The notes beneath the pieces are model-generated. The model saw nothing but the letters and a program-made list of their open reading frames with translations, was not told where the DNA came from and ran no database searches. Below are positions 34,207 to 48,040 of a stretch of DNA of 64,000 nt, piece after piece (within the stretch, counting starts at the first letter, position 1; each line of letters begins with the position of its first letter). The stretch covers positions 124,001-188,000 of the forward strand of contig NC_068977.1 in assembly GCF_016808095.1 (NCBI RefSeq), given 5' to 3'. The stretch comes from Vigna angularis. Taxonomy: Eukaryota; Streptophyta; Magnoliopsida; Fabales; Fabaceae. The position numbers and the translations under genes were made by a program.

Positions 34207-35572
34207 TATATCCAAAAGGTCCAAATTAAGATAGGTAGGCACAAATCTCCATCGGCGAGTGTAGAGACCCATCTGCTTTGTAATAAAATTGGGCCTTGTC
34301 AAATTTTATGAACTCTTCTGAGTTAGGTTTGAAAATTTTGACCCATTTTATTAGAAAACATCAGTAAGCCCAAAATCTAAAATGTCATTTCTTTTTGCAC
34401 CCCATAGTTTTCGTGTGCACTTACTTGTATGGAAGTGATTAAAAGACTAAACTTTCAAATTACAGAATTTAAAAGTCAAAAACAACCTTGGAATGGGATA
34501 ATTCAAAATATTTTTTTTATGTGAAAACCAACTTAGATTTTAGAATAAAAAAAAAGTAAAGATAAAGGGAAAATTTTCGTACTTTTATGTCCATAAGAAA
34601 AATATGCGGGTTCAAGAAGAAAAGGTCAATCTAAAAACGCTGTGTTTCTTCTCTCTATTTTTGGTACGTTATGAAAAATATTTTATAACTTCACGAAAAA
34701 AATTATTTAAAAAAATCCTCAATAATTGTATAGCTTTTTGAAAAACAGACAAATTAAAATTTGAAATCGATCGTTTATTTTAACAACTTTCTAAAAATTG
34801 TTCTATTGAGTTTCTAATATACTTAAAATTTAATATTTTGCTATAAACATTTTTATTTCACCGATTAAATACCACATTTTATAAGCAGCCATGACATGAC
34901 TCGCTCTTGACTTTTGGGGAAAAATTGTACAATTCTTTTCCTTTAAATAAACAGCCGTTACTTCCAAGGTAACTTGCTTCTAATCTGTTTGTTCCAATGC
35001 CACAACCGAGAAAGTTACCATTTATAGCTCAAGCTACTGCAATTGAAATCTAGAGCTTTAACCTAAGGCATTTTTATGATATGCTTTTTTCAAAGCGATT
35101 CAATCAAAGCATTCTGAGAACGGTAGATAGGAATGATTTATTATTGGTGACCCCATGGCTGAATCCATGCCAACAAAAGGACAAGTAAAGGATGTCTCAC
35201 CCACCTCATAACATCTCAAAAAGATGTACCCAAAAAGGAATCAAAATCTTGAAAAGGGTCATCTTCAAATTAATTATGCAGTTCTTAAATCTGCATTAAA
35301 GATATCATAGCAAGAGATTATTATAATTCTCAAATGGGTACACCAAAATACTTCCTCATATTAAGCATATGATATTTCATGGACCACATGGATCCTATAG
35401 ACAACACAAAATAGTGTTGAACCAATGATCAACACTTGTATAATTTATGATGATCATCACTCGGTTATTAAGTACACCAGCAACTTGATCAAACCACATA
35501 CTCATGCATTCAAACTTGATAACTTGAAAGAAAAGGAAAAAAACTTAGGTGCTACTAAATAGGTAGAGGGTT
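34207..35572. other. Intergenic, downstream of the GASA gene
   Basis: AT-rich to about 34860, then more mixed composition (34880-35570). I see no gene. The 3' UTR of the minus-strand GASA gene should lie just below 35573. Confidence 0.4.
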
Positions 35573-37542
35573 CTATGGGCACTTGTATTTGTTGCCATGA
35601 GTCAACATATCAGTGTAGCATTTGCCACACTTTTCTCTGTTGCCATAAGTTCCAGGAGGAACACATCTGCAACGGTAACAACAGGTCACGCATGCCCTCA
35701 TGCACAGCTTCTTCCTTGAGTGCAATTGGCACCTACCATCACACAGTGGAAGGCAATCTGAAAAGAAAAAATGCAGAGAAAAAGCCTTCAGTAGTTACAT
35801 CAGTGTATCTCAGTTAGCATTTAAAAAGAATGTCACATGAACAGAGGTTCTCTCACATGCATCATGAGATGTGAGATTGACTCACATTCAGATCAGGTTT
35901 TTCATTGACCACAAAACCAAATTTGACAAGTACTTCTGACTAATATATAATTACAAACATAAGGTGGATTGTTTGTTTATTCTTAAACATAATCAATCAA
36001 TTTTAATCCATGTCATGTTGAAAGTACACTGACCAAAACACATTGAAAAAAGTGACAAAAATCATATCATTCAATTACAATAGACACTGTAGAAAAGTTC
36101 TGAGAAACATACCCTTAATTGACTTCACTATTGGTGATGGAGGAGGAGGGTAAACCACTGGGGGTGCTGGTGTTGGTGGCTTCACTAGTGGGGGTGTTGG
36201 AGCTGGTGGTTTCACTTGTGGTGGTGTTGGAGCTGGTGGCTTCACTTGTGGGGGTGTTGGAGCTGGTGGCTTCACTTGCGGTGGTGTTGGAGCTGGTGGC
36301 TTCACTGTTGGGGACTGAGGAGGGGGTACCTTAACAGGAGGTGTAGCTGGACTTGGTGTGGTCACTGGCCCCGGAGGGGAAGGAGTTGGTACCTGCAGTG
36401 GTGGTGCAGGTGAAGGTGCAGAAACTTTAGAACTTACATAGTTCATCTATACCAAATGCCATGTTCAAATTTCTCAAACATTAAAATTCATGTATACATG
36501 CTAATGTGTACACACTGATGCATCCACCTTAAAAGTTGACACAGATTAAGTGTGTAATTGAATAAAAATTTGGTGCTTAAGTTTGACTCAAAACTATGCT
36601 TGAAACATAGTTTTCAAAAACAAATCAAGACTTGCTTTTACAAAACTTCAGTTAAGATTATGGTGTCTCAAAACTATAGTAACTCGCTAAACTGAGTTTA
36701 GGATGTCTCAGACTGAAAATCAAACATTGTTGAAGTGTTTTTGATTGCTGTTGAGACCAGCTGAACCTGGATCTAACTCTTTATTTCCTTCTCAGTTTAC
36801 ACGGTAAAAACTGAAATATCTTCTTTCAGAGCTGCAAGGAGTCTCCAACCACACATGTAATCTATGCTACTAAAGAATGTATATTTTCTTGGTTAGTTTA
36901 AAATATCTTCTGTATCTATGTCAATTCAGAGATTTTCATTGTTAACAAAGAAGTGAAAGTCACGAGAAATTGAAAAAATAGTGTGCTGCATTTTTAACTA
37001 TTTCTCCATCTTTGTCATTGATCTTTACAAATACTTTTCTTGCATAAAGCGTTTTGGTATTGTGCATTTTTGGTGGTATGTGTATAAACAGCTCTACAAA
37101 TCACATTTTGTTGTCAACTCAATCTTTTAAAAAGAAAAAGAAAATCAATAAATTGGTCAAAATCTGAACTTTATTATAAGGTAGCTGGATTAGACACTCT
37201 TAATGTAAGATAATAAACAAATCATACCAATAACGACAAAAACCATTTCAAAAAGAAAACTTTTTAAAAACAAGGATGTAGAGAAACCAAACAGAACTAA
37301 AAGGAAAACTTCGAGTGAGTGAGCATACCACTGTCTTGAGATCTTCTTCATGAGAAAAAACCTGCGCAAGAACATGAAGGTGAGTTGTTCATGTTGAAAC
37401 AAAAACAGTTTATGGAAGAAAAACACTTAAAAAAGTGCACTTTCTTTGAAAATGATGAGTGAATGGAAAAGAGTAAGAGTGTGTGTACCTTAGAGGTAAC
37501 CACGAGAACAATGGCTAGAAGAAGAATGGAATTGGAAGCCAT
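35573..37542 (-). CDS. Proline-rich GASA/snakin-type cysteine-rich protein
   Basis: Exons on the minus strand: 37489-37542, 37329-37361, 36113-36446, 35573-35757 (201 aa; phases 0, 0, 1). It is a gibberellin-regulated (GASA/snakin) family member, known as small secreted peptides in growth, redox and defence. Residues 1-18 are a hydrophobic signal segment (MASNSILLLAIVLVV), followed by VFSHEEDLKTV. Exon 3 is a proline-rich, wall-protein-like region with four or five near-identical 10-residue units (VKPPAPTPPQ). The last exon completes the GASA domain, split at SIK-D: DCLPLCDGRCQLHSR, ACVTCCYRCRCVPPG, REKCGKCYTDML and a final KCP. All 12 family cysteines are present. This architecture is that of Arabidopsis GASA14 and other proline-rich GASA proteins; orthology was not tested. 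Confidence 0.93.
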
Positions 37543-40500
37543 TTCTGGAGCAGAGACCAGAAATGTGGGAAGAAGAGTGTAGAGCTTGTTGGACAGTGTT
37601 AAGAAAGAACTGCTTCTTGATGTATTATATAGAGGTCAAGAGAAAAAGTTAGGCACGGTAACAGAAAAACACGTTTTAGGTTTGAGGAGAGTTGTAAATA
37701 AATTTTGAAATATATATTTGTTCAAAAGATGCTAACAACTTTTTTTTAATCATTTTCACGTATTATTATTTTATTCGTTGGTATATTTGAAACGGATCAA
37801 ATTATCACATAAATTATTGTAAAAAAATTATCAAAAAAAAATTATTGAAAAAATATTTTTTTTGTTCAAAAACATACAGGTAAAGTCAATTTATAGTATA
37901 TAATTGTGTACAAATCTTATCTTATAAATCAGTTTTACAAAATTAAGTTAATTTTAAAATTTATTTCTTAATATAATATCAGACTTAGAGTTTATCTTAA
38001 TGATATTTGTTATTATTGGACATGTTGAGATAAAATCAATTTATATTGTGTAAATGTGTGTAAACTTCACTTTATAATTGATTTTATGGGTTAAATTACA
38101 CTTAAAATCCACTTTTTAATAAAAAAATTTGTTTTAAATATTTGTCTCAAATTCTGAATAAGGTTTAACACTATGTAAAAGTGAAAGTTGAAGAAAGTAT
38201 AATGTACAAGTGAACAAATTCATGTATTTATTATTTTAAGATTATAGATCGAATGCTATGTTATGTTATCTTGTAGTGTGAGTGATGAAAATATCTGAAT
38301 TTTCTTCTGTCATGAATTTCTCAGAAAACCCTACAGGAACGTTCTCCAAACAAAATACAATGGAAGAAATGATATCTTACAGGCAGAAAGCAGAGAAATA
38401 TTGTTAAAAATTTTGGTTAGGTTATATGATTAATACATAGCTGTCAGCAAGTTACACTGACTGAAACAGCTTCGACCCACGTGCCTCTAACATTGTGTCT
38501 GTGCAAGTAGCATTATCTTAATGCAGTGTTCTTATGAGAGTGTGTTAACACTAATCAATGCAGATGATGTTTTTGAGAATTTGACTGAAATCCACAACCT
38601 ATAAAGTTAATGACATAAGTTCTGACGAAATCTTGGTTTGACAAACCAACTATAGTCAAACTAATGCAATTGTTTTGAATTTGTTAGGCCACCCAAAGCT
38701 TAAGAGCTCTTCATCACCCCCTTCAATTTGGTTTAAGTCTTTACCCAAGTAATTTTGGAAACAAAATTGTGTTGAAAATTTAAGTTTGACAAAAATTTAA
38801 TATAGAAGTTGGATAGATATGTACATTTATTTAGGAAAGTTAATAAATTTATTATATATAAGTAAATTATTAGTGATTGATATTGTAAAATCTCATGTTT
38901 AATCTTCCTACAAAAATTAGAATATTAAATATAATGTTAAATTAAGAATTTTAAACTTTAAAATATTTTCATTTTTAAATTTTAAAAATGAATTAATATA
39001 ATTTTTTTAATACAATAGTATTGATTTTTTTATTTATATTAAATAGTATTTTAATATTTAAGTTGTTTACTGGTTTACACCATTTAATATATTTTAATTT
39101 AAACGTTAATATGTGAAAATTATGTAAAAGAATTTATGTGGTTAGATTAAAAGAATTACATCCTTTTATTTTTTAATTTTAAAAATTAAAATGTATCAAA
39201 ATTTAAAATAAAATCAATTTTTTTTATAAATTAAAAGCATGTTTAATTTTTTTAAAACAATAATATTCAGTAGTAAAGGTGGAGGTTCTTATTTCTTATC
39301 CATAAAAACTAGTTTATGTTAGAAAATTTACCATTACTCACGTATTAATAAACCACTTTAGTTAGACTCGTGATTTTATTGTATGATTCAATGTGATGAA
39401 ACTTATAATAATAAAAATATGTTTAAGTTTTAACTATTTAAATATGTTATAAAATGAAGTATTTCAATGAAATATTTGTATGGTTCATAACCTTAGAAGA
39501 AGATGATGATGAAATCTTTGATAAAGGAGATGCATAACAAGAAAATACAAGCACAATCAAAATAAAATGATATAAAAAAATTAAAAATAGACGAAAAAGT
39601 TAGAGTAGTTAACCCAAATATTTTTATACTAGATGTTTTATTCGAATTTATATTCAATTTCGATTATTATAATCTTGGTAAAACGATTTCACTATCGTAT
39701 ATACTTGGTTAGAATCATACTTAGCACACAAAAATATATAATCATCCAAATTGTATAAAGTTATAAAATAAATTAAGAAAATATATCAAATATAGTGATT
39801 GATATTTAAAAAAAAAAAGTGTCTGAGTGAGTAATTTTTTCACCAAATGCTTCAAAACTTTTATAAGAGATTTCTGATCAAAAGTTTATTTTTATTTTTT
39901 TGTTTTTTTGGTAAGTTATTAGAAGTCGTATGTTTGTAATTGTTTAATTGATTATTTTCGAAAATTAAAAAAAATGATTTTATACCAAACTTATTTTAAT
40001 AAATATATAATTGATTATTATGAGGTATAATTGACTGTAAAAAAATCAATTGATTTAGAATGATGGCTAGTATAAAACAGGGATTTAACAACAATATAAT
40101 AGTGGACAAAAATAAATATTTTATTACCATCATGAGACAATCAATTATATAGTTAAAACAAAATACTAATATTAACATATTTATTAAATAACATAACTCA
40201 ACACTCTAAACAAATTAAGTTATACATTTTTTTCTGTTAGTTTAAATCTAATCAATCTTATCGAAAACTTCATATAGATTAAGTAACGTTTTACATATAT
40301 TAAATATGAAACTTAACTCGTATGAATCAAAATTATTAAATAAAAGTAATATTGATAATATCATTATTAACTAAAATATTAAATCATTTAATTTCTCAAT
40401 TACTAAATAATATATTTTATTTTACGATAATAAATTACATAATACCTAGAGTCCATTATGGTTGCATTTTGATTATTAAATAGCAGTAATATTAATAAAT

Positions 40501-41876
40501 ATTTATTGTTTTAGTTATTTATTTTGAGCTAAACAAGTTTATATGATTTATTTACGTGGTTGGTTTGTTTTTGTGTGTTGTGTAGAAATGAAAGTAGCTG
40601 GTGTGGTGACAGCTCATACATAATAAGATCACTGAAAAAGAAAGACAGTGTGACCCATTATTTTATAATTCCTTTCTCACCATTTTTGGAGTCAACTTTA
40701 TATAAAGAGGATAACAGCTATACACATCGAGTTTCGCTTCAATTTTTTATTAAATAAAAAACTTAAATATTTTTTTTATATAAAAACTTTTATTTTTATA
40801 TTTTTTACCCTTATGGAATTTGACATTATTGTTTCTTAGTTATTTTGTTAATTTAATTTTACCTTTTATAAAATATTGTCTTTTGATTTTCGTTCCTTCA
40901 GCATTCTTAATTGCTGATTTTAGTTCGCAATATTTATTTTAAAATAAATTAATAACATTAATAGAATTTTTTTGAAATGATGTAAGTGAACGTTATATTA
41001 TAACAGTAATGTGTGTTTTTGGAAATAGTTGTCTACACAATAGTTAGTATTATAAATAAAAATATATAAGAATTGTGATCATTTTCCATTTTACGTGAAT
41101 TAAATACAATTTTTTTACAGCAATCAAAATTATTATTTATTGATATTAGATTAAAAACATATTTAAGGTATTTTGAGATGTAAACTAACCAAAGAAGAAG
41201 ATATCATAAAATAGTCAGGCTTGAAATGAGACTGTTACTTTGGATTTATATTAGTATGTTTCTTATGCTTTGAGAATTTCATAGTTTTGTTGTTAAATTT
41301 TATTTCGATTTGTAACGAGATAAAGTTATTTAATCTTAAATCAAAATAATAAATATCAAGATTAAATTGATAATTTTTAATGACATTATTTGATATTGAC
41401 ATGTTATTATGTTATTTGATATTGATAAAACGTTCACTTGACACATAAAATTTTTATAATTTGAAAAATAATAAAACAAAATAAAAAGTAAAGTTATGAA
41501 TTATTAGTATAAATAACTAAATTGTATCATATTTTAAAAAATATGAGATAAAAAAAATTAGAAAACTAATTTAAGGTTTTCATACGAAAATGAGACTAAA
41601 GATACAATTAAACTTTATTGAAAAAATAATATATAAATTAAAATTTGTTAGTAAAAAAATAAAGATAGTTAATCATTATTTTTTTCCTACATAAAATTAT
41701 GATTTATTAAAAAAATTGTTAAATATCATTTTTAATATCAATACCAATAAAATTTAACAATCACTCATAATAATTTAATTGAACTTTATTCTCGTATATA
41801 ATTTTATAATTAATTTAATAGAAATATATTAGTACTAAAGCAAATTGAAAGTCTTTTTTATCTTAAAAACCCGTCT
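37543..41876. other. Long AT-rich gene-free stretch
   Basis: 37543-37650 is the immediate upstream region of the GASA gene (tattatataga at 37622-37632 on the plus strand). At about 37870-38125 two degenerate copies of a roughly 150-bp motif occur (taaagtcaatttata, then taaaatcaatttata with similar following sequence), resembling short-LTR repeat relics. 38450-38750 is more mixed in composition but encodes nothing I recognise. The remainder is AT-rich. Confidence 0.45.
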
Positions 41877-44010
41877 TTGTTAATTATATGCAATGTTTTG
41901 TTGTTCCTTATATTGCTTTTTCAGTCAATGACAATGAAAATAATTCTTTTTATGAAATGCCCTGATCTTGATGAGGTTAAATATGTGATTTTTTCTCTTA
42001 AAGGTGATAGTTCTCCTGGTCTAGATGACTCTAGTAGATGTTTTTATCATTCTTTTTGAGATATTGTTGGTGTTGATGTTTATAAAATTGTCTAACAATT
42101 CTTTTGGCAGGATTTGATTCTCCTTTATATGAATTCGAATGTTGTTTTTTTTATTCCCGAAGTTAACGCGACAAAACCTATAATTATTTTCATCCTATAC
42201 AAGTTGCTAATTTTTGTTTCAAAATCATTACGAAGAATTTTAGTTGATAGACTTGTGGTGATTGATGGTAGGATTACTTCCCATAATCTCTCTTAGGTTT
42301 CTCTTTTAATTAAGGATATATTCCTTTTATGTATTTAGGTGTGCCAATTTTGTTGGACGCTCCCAATGCATGTTTTTTTTTATAACCTTTGGTTGATAAG
42401 ATTCGTAATACGTTTACTTCTTGAAAAAGGAAGTTGCATAGTATGATAGGAAGAATTCAGCTCATAAATTCGATAATTGTTGACTTATTGTCTTATAGCT
42501 TCCAAGTTTAGAAATGACCTATTAAGCTTCTTCTTAAAGTGAAACAATAGATTCGAAATTTTATTTGGACTAGAGATATACAAAAAACGGGACTAGTCAC
42601 TATTGAATGGTCCTTCTTGTGTAGTTCTAAGTTGAATGGTGGTTTGCATGTTACTAATACTTAAGTTGGTGAATAAATCCTATCTATTAGGTTTAGATTG
42701 AGAGTTTTCTTATGGAAAAATGACTAAAACTAAATTCATGTGTATTCAATCGCTTAAGCCTAAGTGTCACAAATATATGTTATTTAAACCGTCGTCAATT
42801 TGACATGATATTAAGGTTGCATATGATGTTGTTCTGAAAAATACTTTTTGAACACTAGGTAAGAGTGATTGTATTAATCTTTAGAATAATAGTTGGTGTT
42901 TTGACATTTTGTATATTTAAATTGGCTAGGATTCCTTATTTTGATAGAGTAAGGTTATACTTTGTTATTAGATTGGTCTGGATAGGTACTCACTAGAACT
43001 TTCTTTCCTTTTTTTATGGTTTATGTGATTTTTCTTTTTTAAAGGTTAATGAGGATGAGGATATGCCTAATTGGACTCTAGACGATACATATGTGCTTTC
43101 TCACAAAATTGCAAAAACGTTTTATTCTTTTGGTATGGAAAGTATGGAATGGGAGAACTTGATTTGGTTGGATGAGGTGCCACCAATTAAAACTTTGGTT
43201 GTTTAGAAATTATTATATGATCGTTTACCTATTGATTTGGAGGTTCAAAAGAAAGAAGTGTTTTTATTCTCTGTGTTCTTTATGTGGTAATAATATTAAA
43301 ATTTTTTCTCATTTGTTCTTTCATTGTTCTATTTTTATACAATTGTGGGAATGGTTGAAAGAAGTTTTTCAAGATTTATAGTTTTTTTTTTCTTTGGATT
43401 TGGTTTTTCAATTTCTGAAATCTCCTTATAATTATTTGAATGATTTGGAGGATGAAAAATTATAGTAGATTTCAGGATCCAATTTCATTTTCTTCTACTA
43501 TTTTTCAAATTAAGAACTTAGTGTGATGACTGAGAATAAATTTAAGAAGCATATGAGTAATATTATTTCTGATTTTTTATGTTGAAAATTTTCAATATTC
43601 AAACTAGGAAGACTATGGTAGTTTCATTTATAGAGTCTAATATGGTAAGCTTGATATGTTAATTGCCTTAAAAAGAGGTTCTCCTGGTTTGACTTTATAT
43701 GCTGGTATTTTTAGAAGAAGTTCGAGTGAATATGTGGGGAGTTTTTCAATTGTTTTAGGGGTACACACTTCTATTTATGTTAAGTTTATGTAAGTAATTT
43801 ATGCTTTAGAACATCTATGGAGGGAGGGTTTTCAAAGACTTTGCTTGGAAAGTAATTCTTTTTTAGTCTATCATGGTTTTTTTGATCAACAAGTAGTTCC
43901 TTAGAGTCTTAGAGGAAGATTTAGAGGAAAATTACGTTGGTGCCTGTATTTTTCTATGCATATACAATTAAGAGTTTCTCATATTTTTTGGAAAGGAAAT
44001 CACTGATAAA
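41877..44010 (+). pseudogene. Decayed plant L1-type LINE (reverse transcriptase to RNase H)
   Basis: Many stops and frameshifts, but domain order is readable on the plus strand. Around 41940-42290: CPDLDEVKYVIFSLKGDSSPGLD, then FIPEVNATKPI and LRRILVDRLV, part of the LINE reverse transcriptase. Around 42330: YLGVPI. Around 43150-43380 is a zf-RVT-like block: LIWLDEVPPIKTLVV, CSLCGNNIKIFSHLFFHCSI, QLWEWLKEVF. Around 43700-43990 is an RNase H-like tail: YAGIFRRSSSEYVGSFSI and LESNSFLVYHG. The ORF1 and endonuclease parts were not found, consistent with 5' truncation. Inactive. Confidence 0.75.
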
Positions 44011-47000
44011 CTAGGTAATTTAGCTTCCATTCACATAAAACAATATATGTGATTTAATTTTTTATCTTCATGTATTTTTTTAAATTTTTTTCATAATAAG
44101 TATAGTTTGTTTATTTCTTGTAAAATATAAATTTTATCATAAATTTGGTGTGATCCATTATACTTTGTATTCCTTTATTTTATTTTATTTTAATAATTTT
44201 TTATGTGATAAAAAAATATTAATGTATTTTAGGACATCACTAATATTTAAAATAACATAATTTGAAAATGAAATTATCCTGTATTTTTTTTTTCACTGTG
44301 TAAAAATTATTTCTAATATTGTCATATATTAGAAACTGAATTATAAGAAATAATTAAAATTAATATTTAAGAATTTTCATATAATTTTATTAACATTTAA
44401 AAACTAACTTTTTTAAATTTATTTTAACCCTATAGAGCTTTGAAATTAAAAATCAACCCCCATAATTTATTTTATTTAAAAAATAGATGCATTGCAGAGC
44501 AATTATCATACAGGTGAAGAAAACGCAGCTGTTCTCGATAATCGAGCTATATTTTTCAGATTGCGTTATCTCCGTCGATGTGTCAGCATCAGAATAAGAT
44601 GTTAAATAAAGGTATAATCCTTTTTTCTTAAAAATTATTAATTTCATATAATGTTTCATATTGTGCAACAGCTGGAATTTATATTAGCTGTGATTTATTT
44701 ACAAAGTAGTGATTATTCAAAAATAATAAATCTACTTTTAAACTGTGGAATGACGATAGAAAATGTTACCATATGGCTAATATACTTAGATTAAAATTGA
44801 TTGATACATTTAAACTGTTGGAATTAGTTGTAAACTAATATTTTAATAATTATGTGTTTCATATAAAGTTAATGTACGAGTATGATAGACAAAAATCTTA
44901 AAATTACTTTTTAGTTGTGTAGTTTCGTGAATACGTCATCTTTTATTTTTTATTCTTTTTAATATACATAATTTTATTATTAAATATTAATATGTTCTAT
45001 TTCTTTAAAAAATGTTACACAGTCCTAAATAAAAACACTGTCAATTACTCATCAAAGTAAAAATACTAATAGTATTGTTCATAGTTATTTAGTTTGATAT
45101 TTTGTGTCAGTGATTACAAAATTAAAAAACATACCAAATCTTCTTATATTTAGGCAGACATTTAATTTTTATTATTCATTATAATTTATGATATTCTTAT
45201 TTATTTATTTTTATACATGACCTGATTTGTTGGGACAAGAATTCGATACTCCTAGTTTTTCATAATTAATGAAAAACAAGAGTTAATTGTTAATTCTTTT
45301 TTTTATCATAAATCTTAAGCATTTTTTATGTGCTTGTATTATAACTATTATAAATTTTAGAGATAATATTATTTTTAATTATATTTCTTATAAGATTTAT
45401 TAAAAACAATAATAACCAACAATACAATTACGTCGATTTTAATTAAATAATTGCTTAATGCTTATTGTATTTTAACTCTGTCCATGCTATTATTACGTAG
45501 AAGTTGGAAACTTCGAAGTAAAAGACACGTAAGTTGACACATTTGTCTTTTTATTATTAATGCTTACTTTTCCAGTAAAAAGAAGAATACTTTTCATCTC
45601 TGGTATAAGCAAATTTATTTATTCAACTAAATTTATAATATATATATTTAATCTTTAATATCCATAAATTTTTATTGGAGTATGTTTATTTAATATGGCA
45701 GGAATTTTAAATTTGATTTACTGGACAAGAATATGGGTCTTGAAAACGAGAAGATACTTAATTATAATTAAATTATTTGATAAGGTATAAAATGTTGTAG
45801 TGAAAATAAAAAATAATAAAATACGGATTTTATGAAGTGAAATTTTAAAGAAGATTTTAAAAATTATGTAATTTGGTGAAAGTTACTTAAAATTAAATAA
45901 GATATAATGAGAGAGATTAAATGGTTCAAGGATTTGTTTAAGTTAGTTTAAAAAATGATAATGTTTTAATAAATAACTATTATAAACAAAATCAGTTACT
46001 AATAACAAGATAACCAGATATTTAATTTTAAATAACCAGATAATAAAAAAAGTAATAAATTCGAATTACAAAAAGAGAGATAGAAGAGAAAAAGTTCATT
46101 GAAATTGCAAAATAAAAATAAAAATTAATTTCCAAACCATGAATAAGAAACTATCACACCTTTTATCATCTATGAAAAAAAAAATCAACCTTTTCTCCAT
46201 TGTCTCTTTCTTTTGCCATGAAAAAAAATCAACCCTTTATTTTTATTTTACCACAAACACGAAAGTTGCTGTGAAAAAGGCATGAAAGTCTTCTTTTTCT
46301 TGTTCCTTTTTCCATAAAAAGGCATAAAATCAGGATAGAAGAAAAAGTGAAGATGTAGAAAATGTATCAGGATTTTTCATTGATTAAAATTAATTAAAAA
46401 TTAAAAAATAAATAGAAGAGAGTATCGTTAAATAAGTAATGAGACTCAAAATTTTATGATTTTAGAAAAAATAAATAATGAAAGATATGTATTCAACGAA
46501 ACCCAGATAAACATATATTCCTAACATTTCTCTTACATATATACTTTAGAATCTATATTATGTTTGACTTGAGTTTTAATATATTATAATTTCGAAGAAC
46601 GAAAGGGTTCAGAAAAAAATAATTTATTTATTTTAGTAATTGTTAAGAAAGTGGTAAATGAATCCAAGTGAAACACATGTATCTATCACTAGATACGGTG
46701 GTTGTGAAACATGTTACTTAATCTTGTAGAGTGAGGGTGTAACATCACCAAACGTTGGAGGTAGGGCATGTAACATCATGTGCATTGTCCAACAAATTCT
46801 CAATGGAATGGTCGCCATGTTTTTGCAGTCAAATTTAGGGTTCGTATTTCCATCTTTTTTATATCGTACATTTTTAACTACATCTCTCTTGTCTCTCTTG
46901 TATCACTCTTTCATGCATTTTGTGCTATATTTTTAGAACTTAAAATAATATATTTAAAATTTATATATTTAATTATTGTTTTTAATATAATATAATTGTA

Positions 47001-47884
47001 AGTATAAAATAAATCATAGGATGTTTTTTTCTCCATATGCTTGAACTTGTTAATAATTAAATCAAAATTAAAAATTTCAGTTATTTTTTAATGTAAATAA
47101 TTACATTGTCAAAAAGAAATTCATCTTTTATTTTATTCTGTGATCTTATTTTGATAATTTTTATCGAAAAAAATGACATTTATATTGAAATGGCACAAAT
47201 AAAAAAAGTTAGAATAAGATGAATTAAATGATAAATCAATTAGAATGTCTTTGATTTTCATATTCTTATCAAAAATTAAATTTGTTATATTTTCGTTTCC
47301 ATGGGTAGCTTCTTTTTTATCACTTTTAAATAATAAATCTATTTTTTTATTCTTTATTAATATATCTAAGTTTGAAAAAAAAAATAGTTTAAAACTAAAC
47401 AAATAATTTATCATAATATAATAACAAATTAAGATACGTGATTATTAAAAATATATATATAATAATCAAGTCACATAATAAAGTGAGATAAGAGAGAATT
47501 ATTTTTTTTTCTTCATAAATAAAAAAGAATAGATAAGAAATAAGAAGAAAAAAAATTAAAAAATTTGTGTTTAACTTTATTATTTTTTCTAAACAAAGAA
47601 AACAAGTAAAGAGTGAAAAATAAATACAATATGTGAAAAACTAAAAAAAATAATAAGAGAAAAAAATAAAAATATCTTATTAAAAAATTTATTCTTTGTT
47701 ATATTTGGTTTTATGTTTGATTATTTATTCTCATTAAATATTATACTTTATAAAAGAAATAAAAAATACATAATTTAATTTCCATCAATTTTTAATATAT
47801 ATTCTTGTAAAAAATCAAATTTCCATCTACTACATATAATTTAGAAAAATTCAAAGAAATCAAAGTTCCATATTCTACACTTAT
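44011..47884. other. Long AT-rich gene-free stretch
   Basis: No gene, RNA or structured repeat recognised. Open frames here are short and low-complexity. Confidence 0.45.
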
Positions 47885-47893
47885 TTAACTTAT

Positions 47894-48031
47894 GGATAAT
47901 GATACTTTCATAACATTTTTTTAACAATATTTTAACATCATCTACGCGTCATTCTCTGATTGGTTCAAAATTACTCCACATAGATGGTGTTAAAATGTTG
48001 TCAAAAAAATGTTATTAAAGTATCATTATCC
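47894..48031. mobile_element. 138-bp palindromic MITE with perfect 9-bp target duplication
   Basis: Almost the whole element is two inverted arms: ggataatgatactttcataa...ttttaacatcatcta against tagatggtgttaaaatg...ttattaaagtatcattatcc. It is bounded by ttaacttat at 47885-47893 and 48032-48040, an exact 9-bp direct repeat. A 9-bp duplication points to Mutator-type mobilisation. No coding capacity. Confidence 0.88.
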
Positions 48032-48040
48032 TTAACTTAT

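Noticed and set aside
35575..35817. Cys/His-rich 80-codon plus-strand frame looking like a zinc finger.
   Set aside because: It is the antisense of the cysteine-rich GASA exon, which has correct family spacing and splice sites.
36119..36413. Leu/Val-rich and Trp-rich frames on the plus strand.
   Set aside because: Antisense shadows of the proline-repeat exon of the GASA-type gene.
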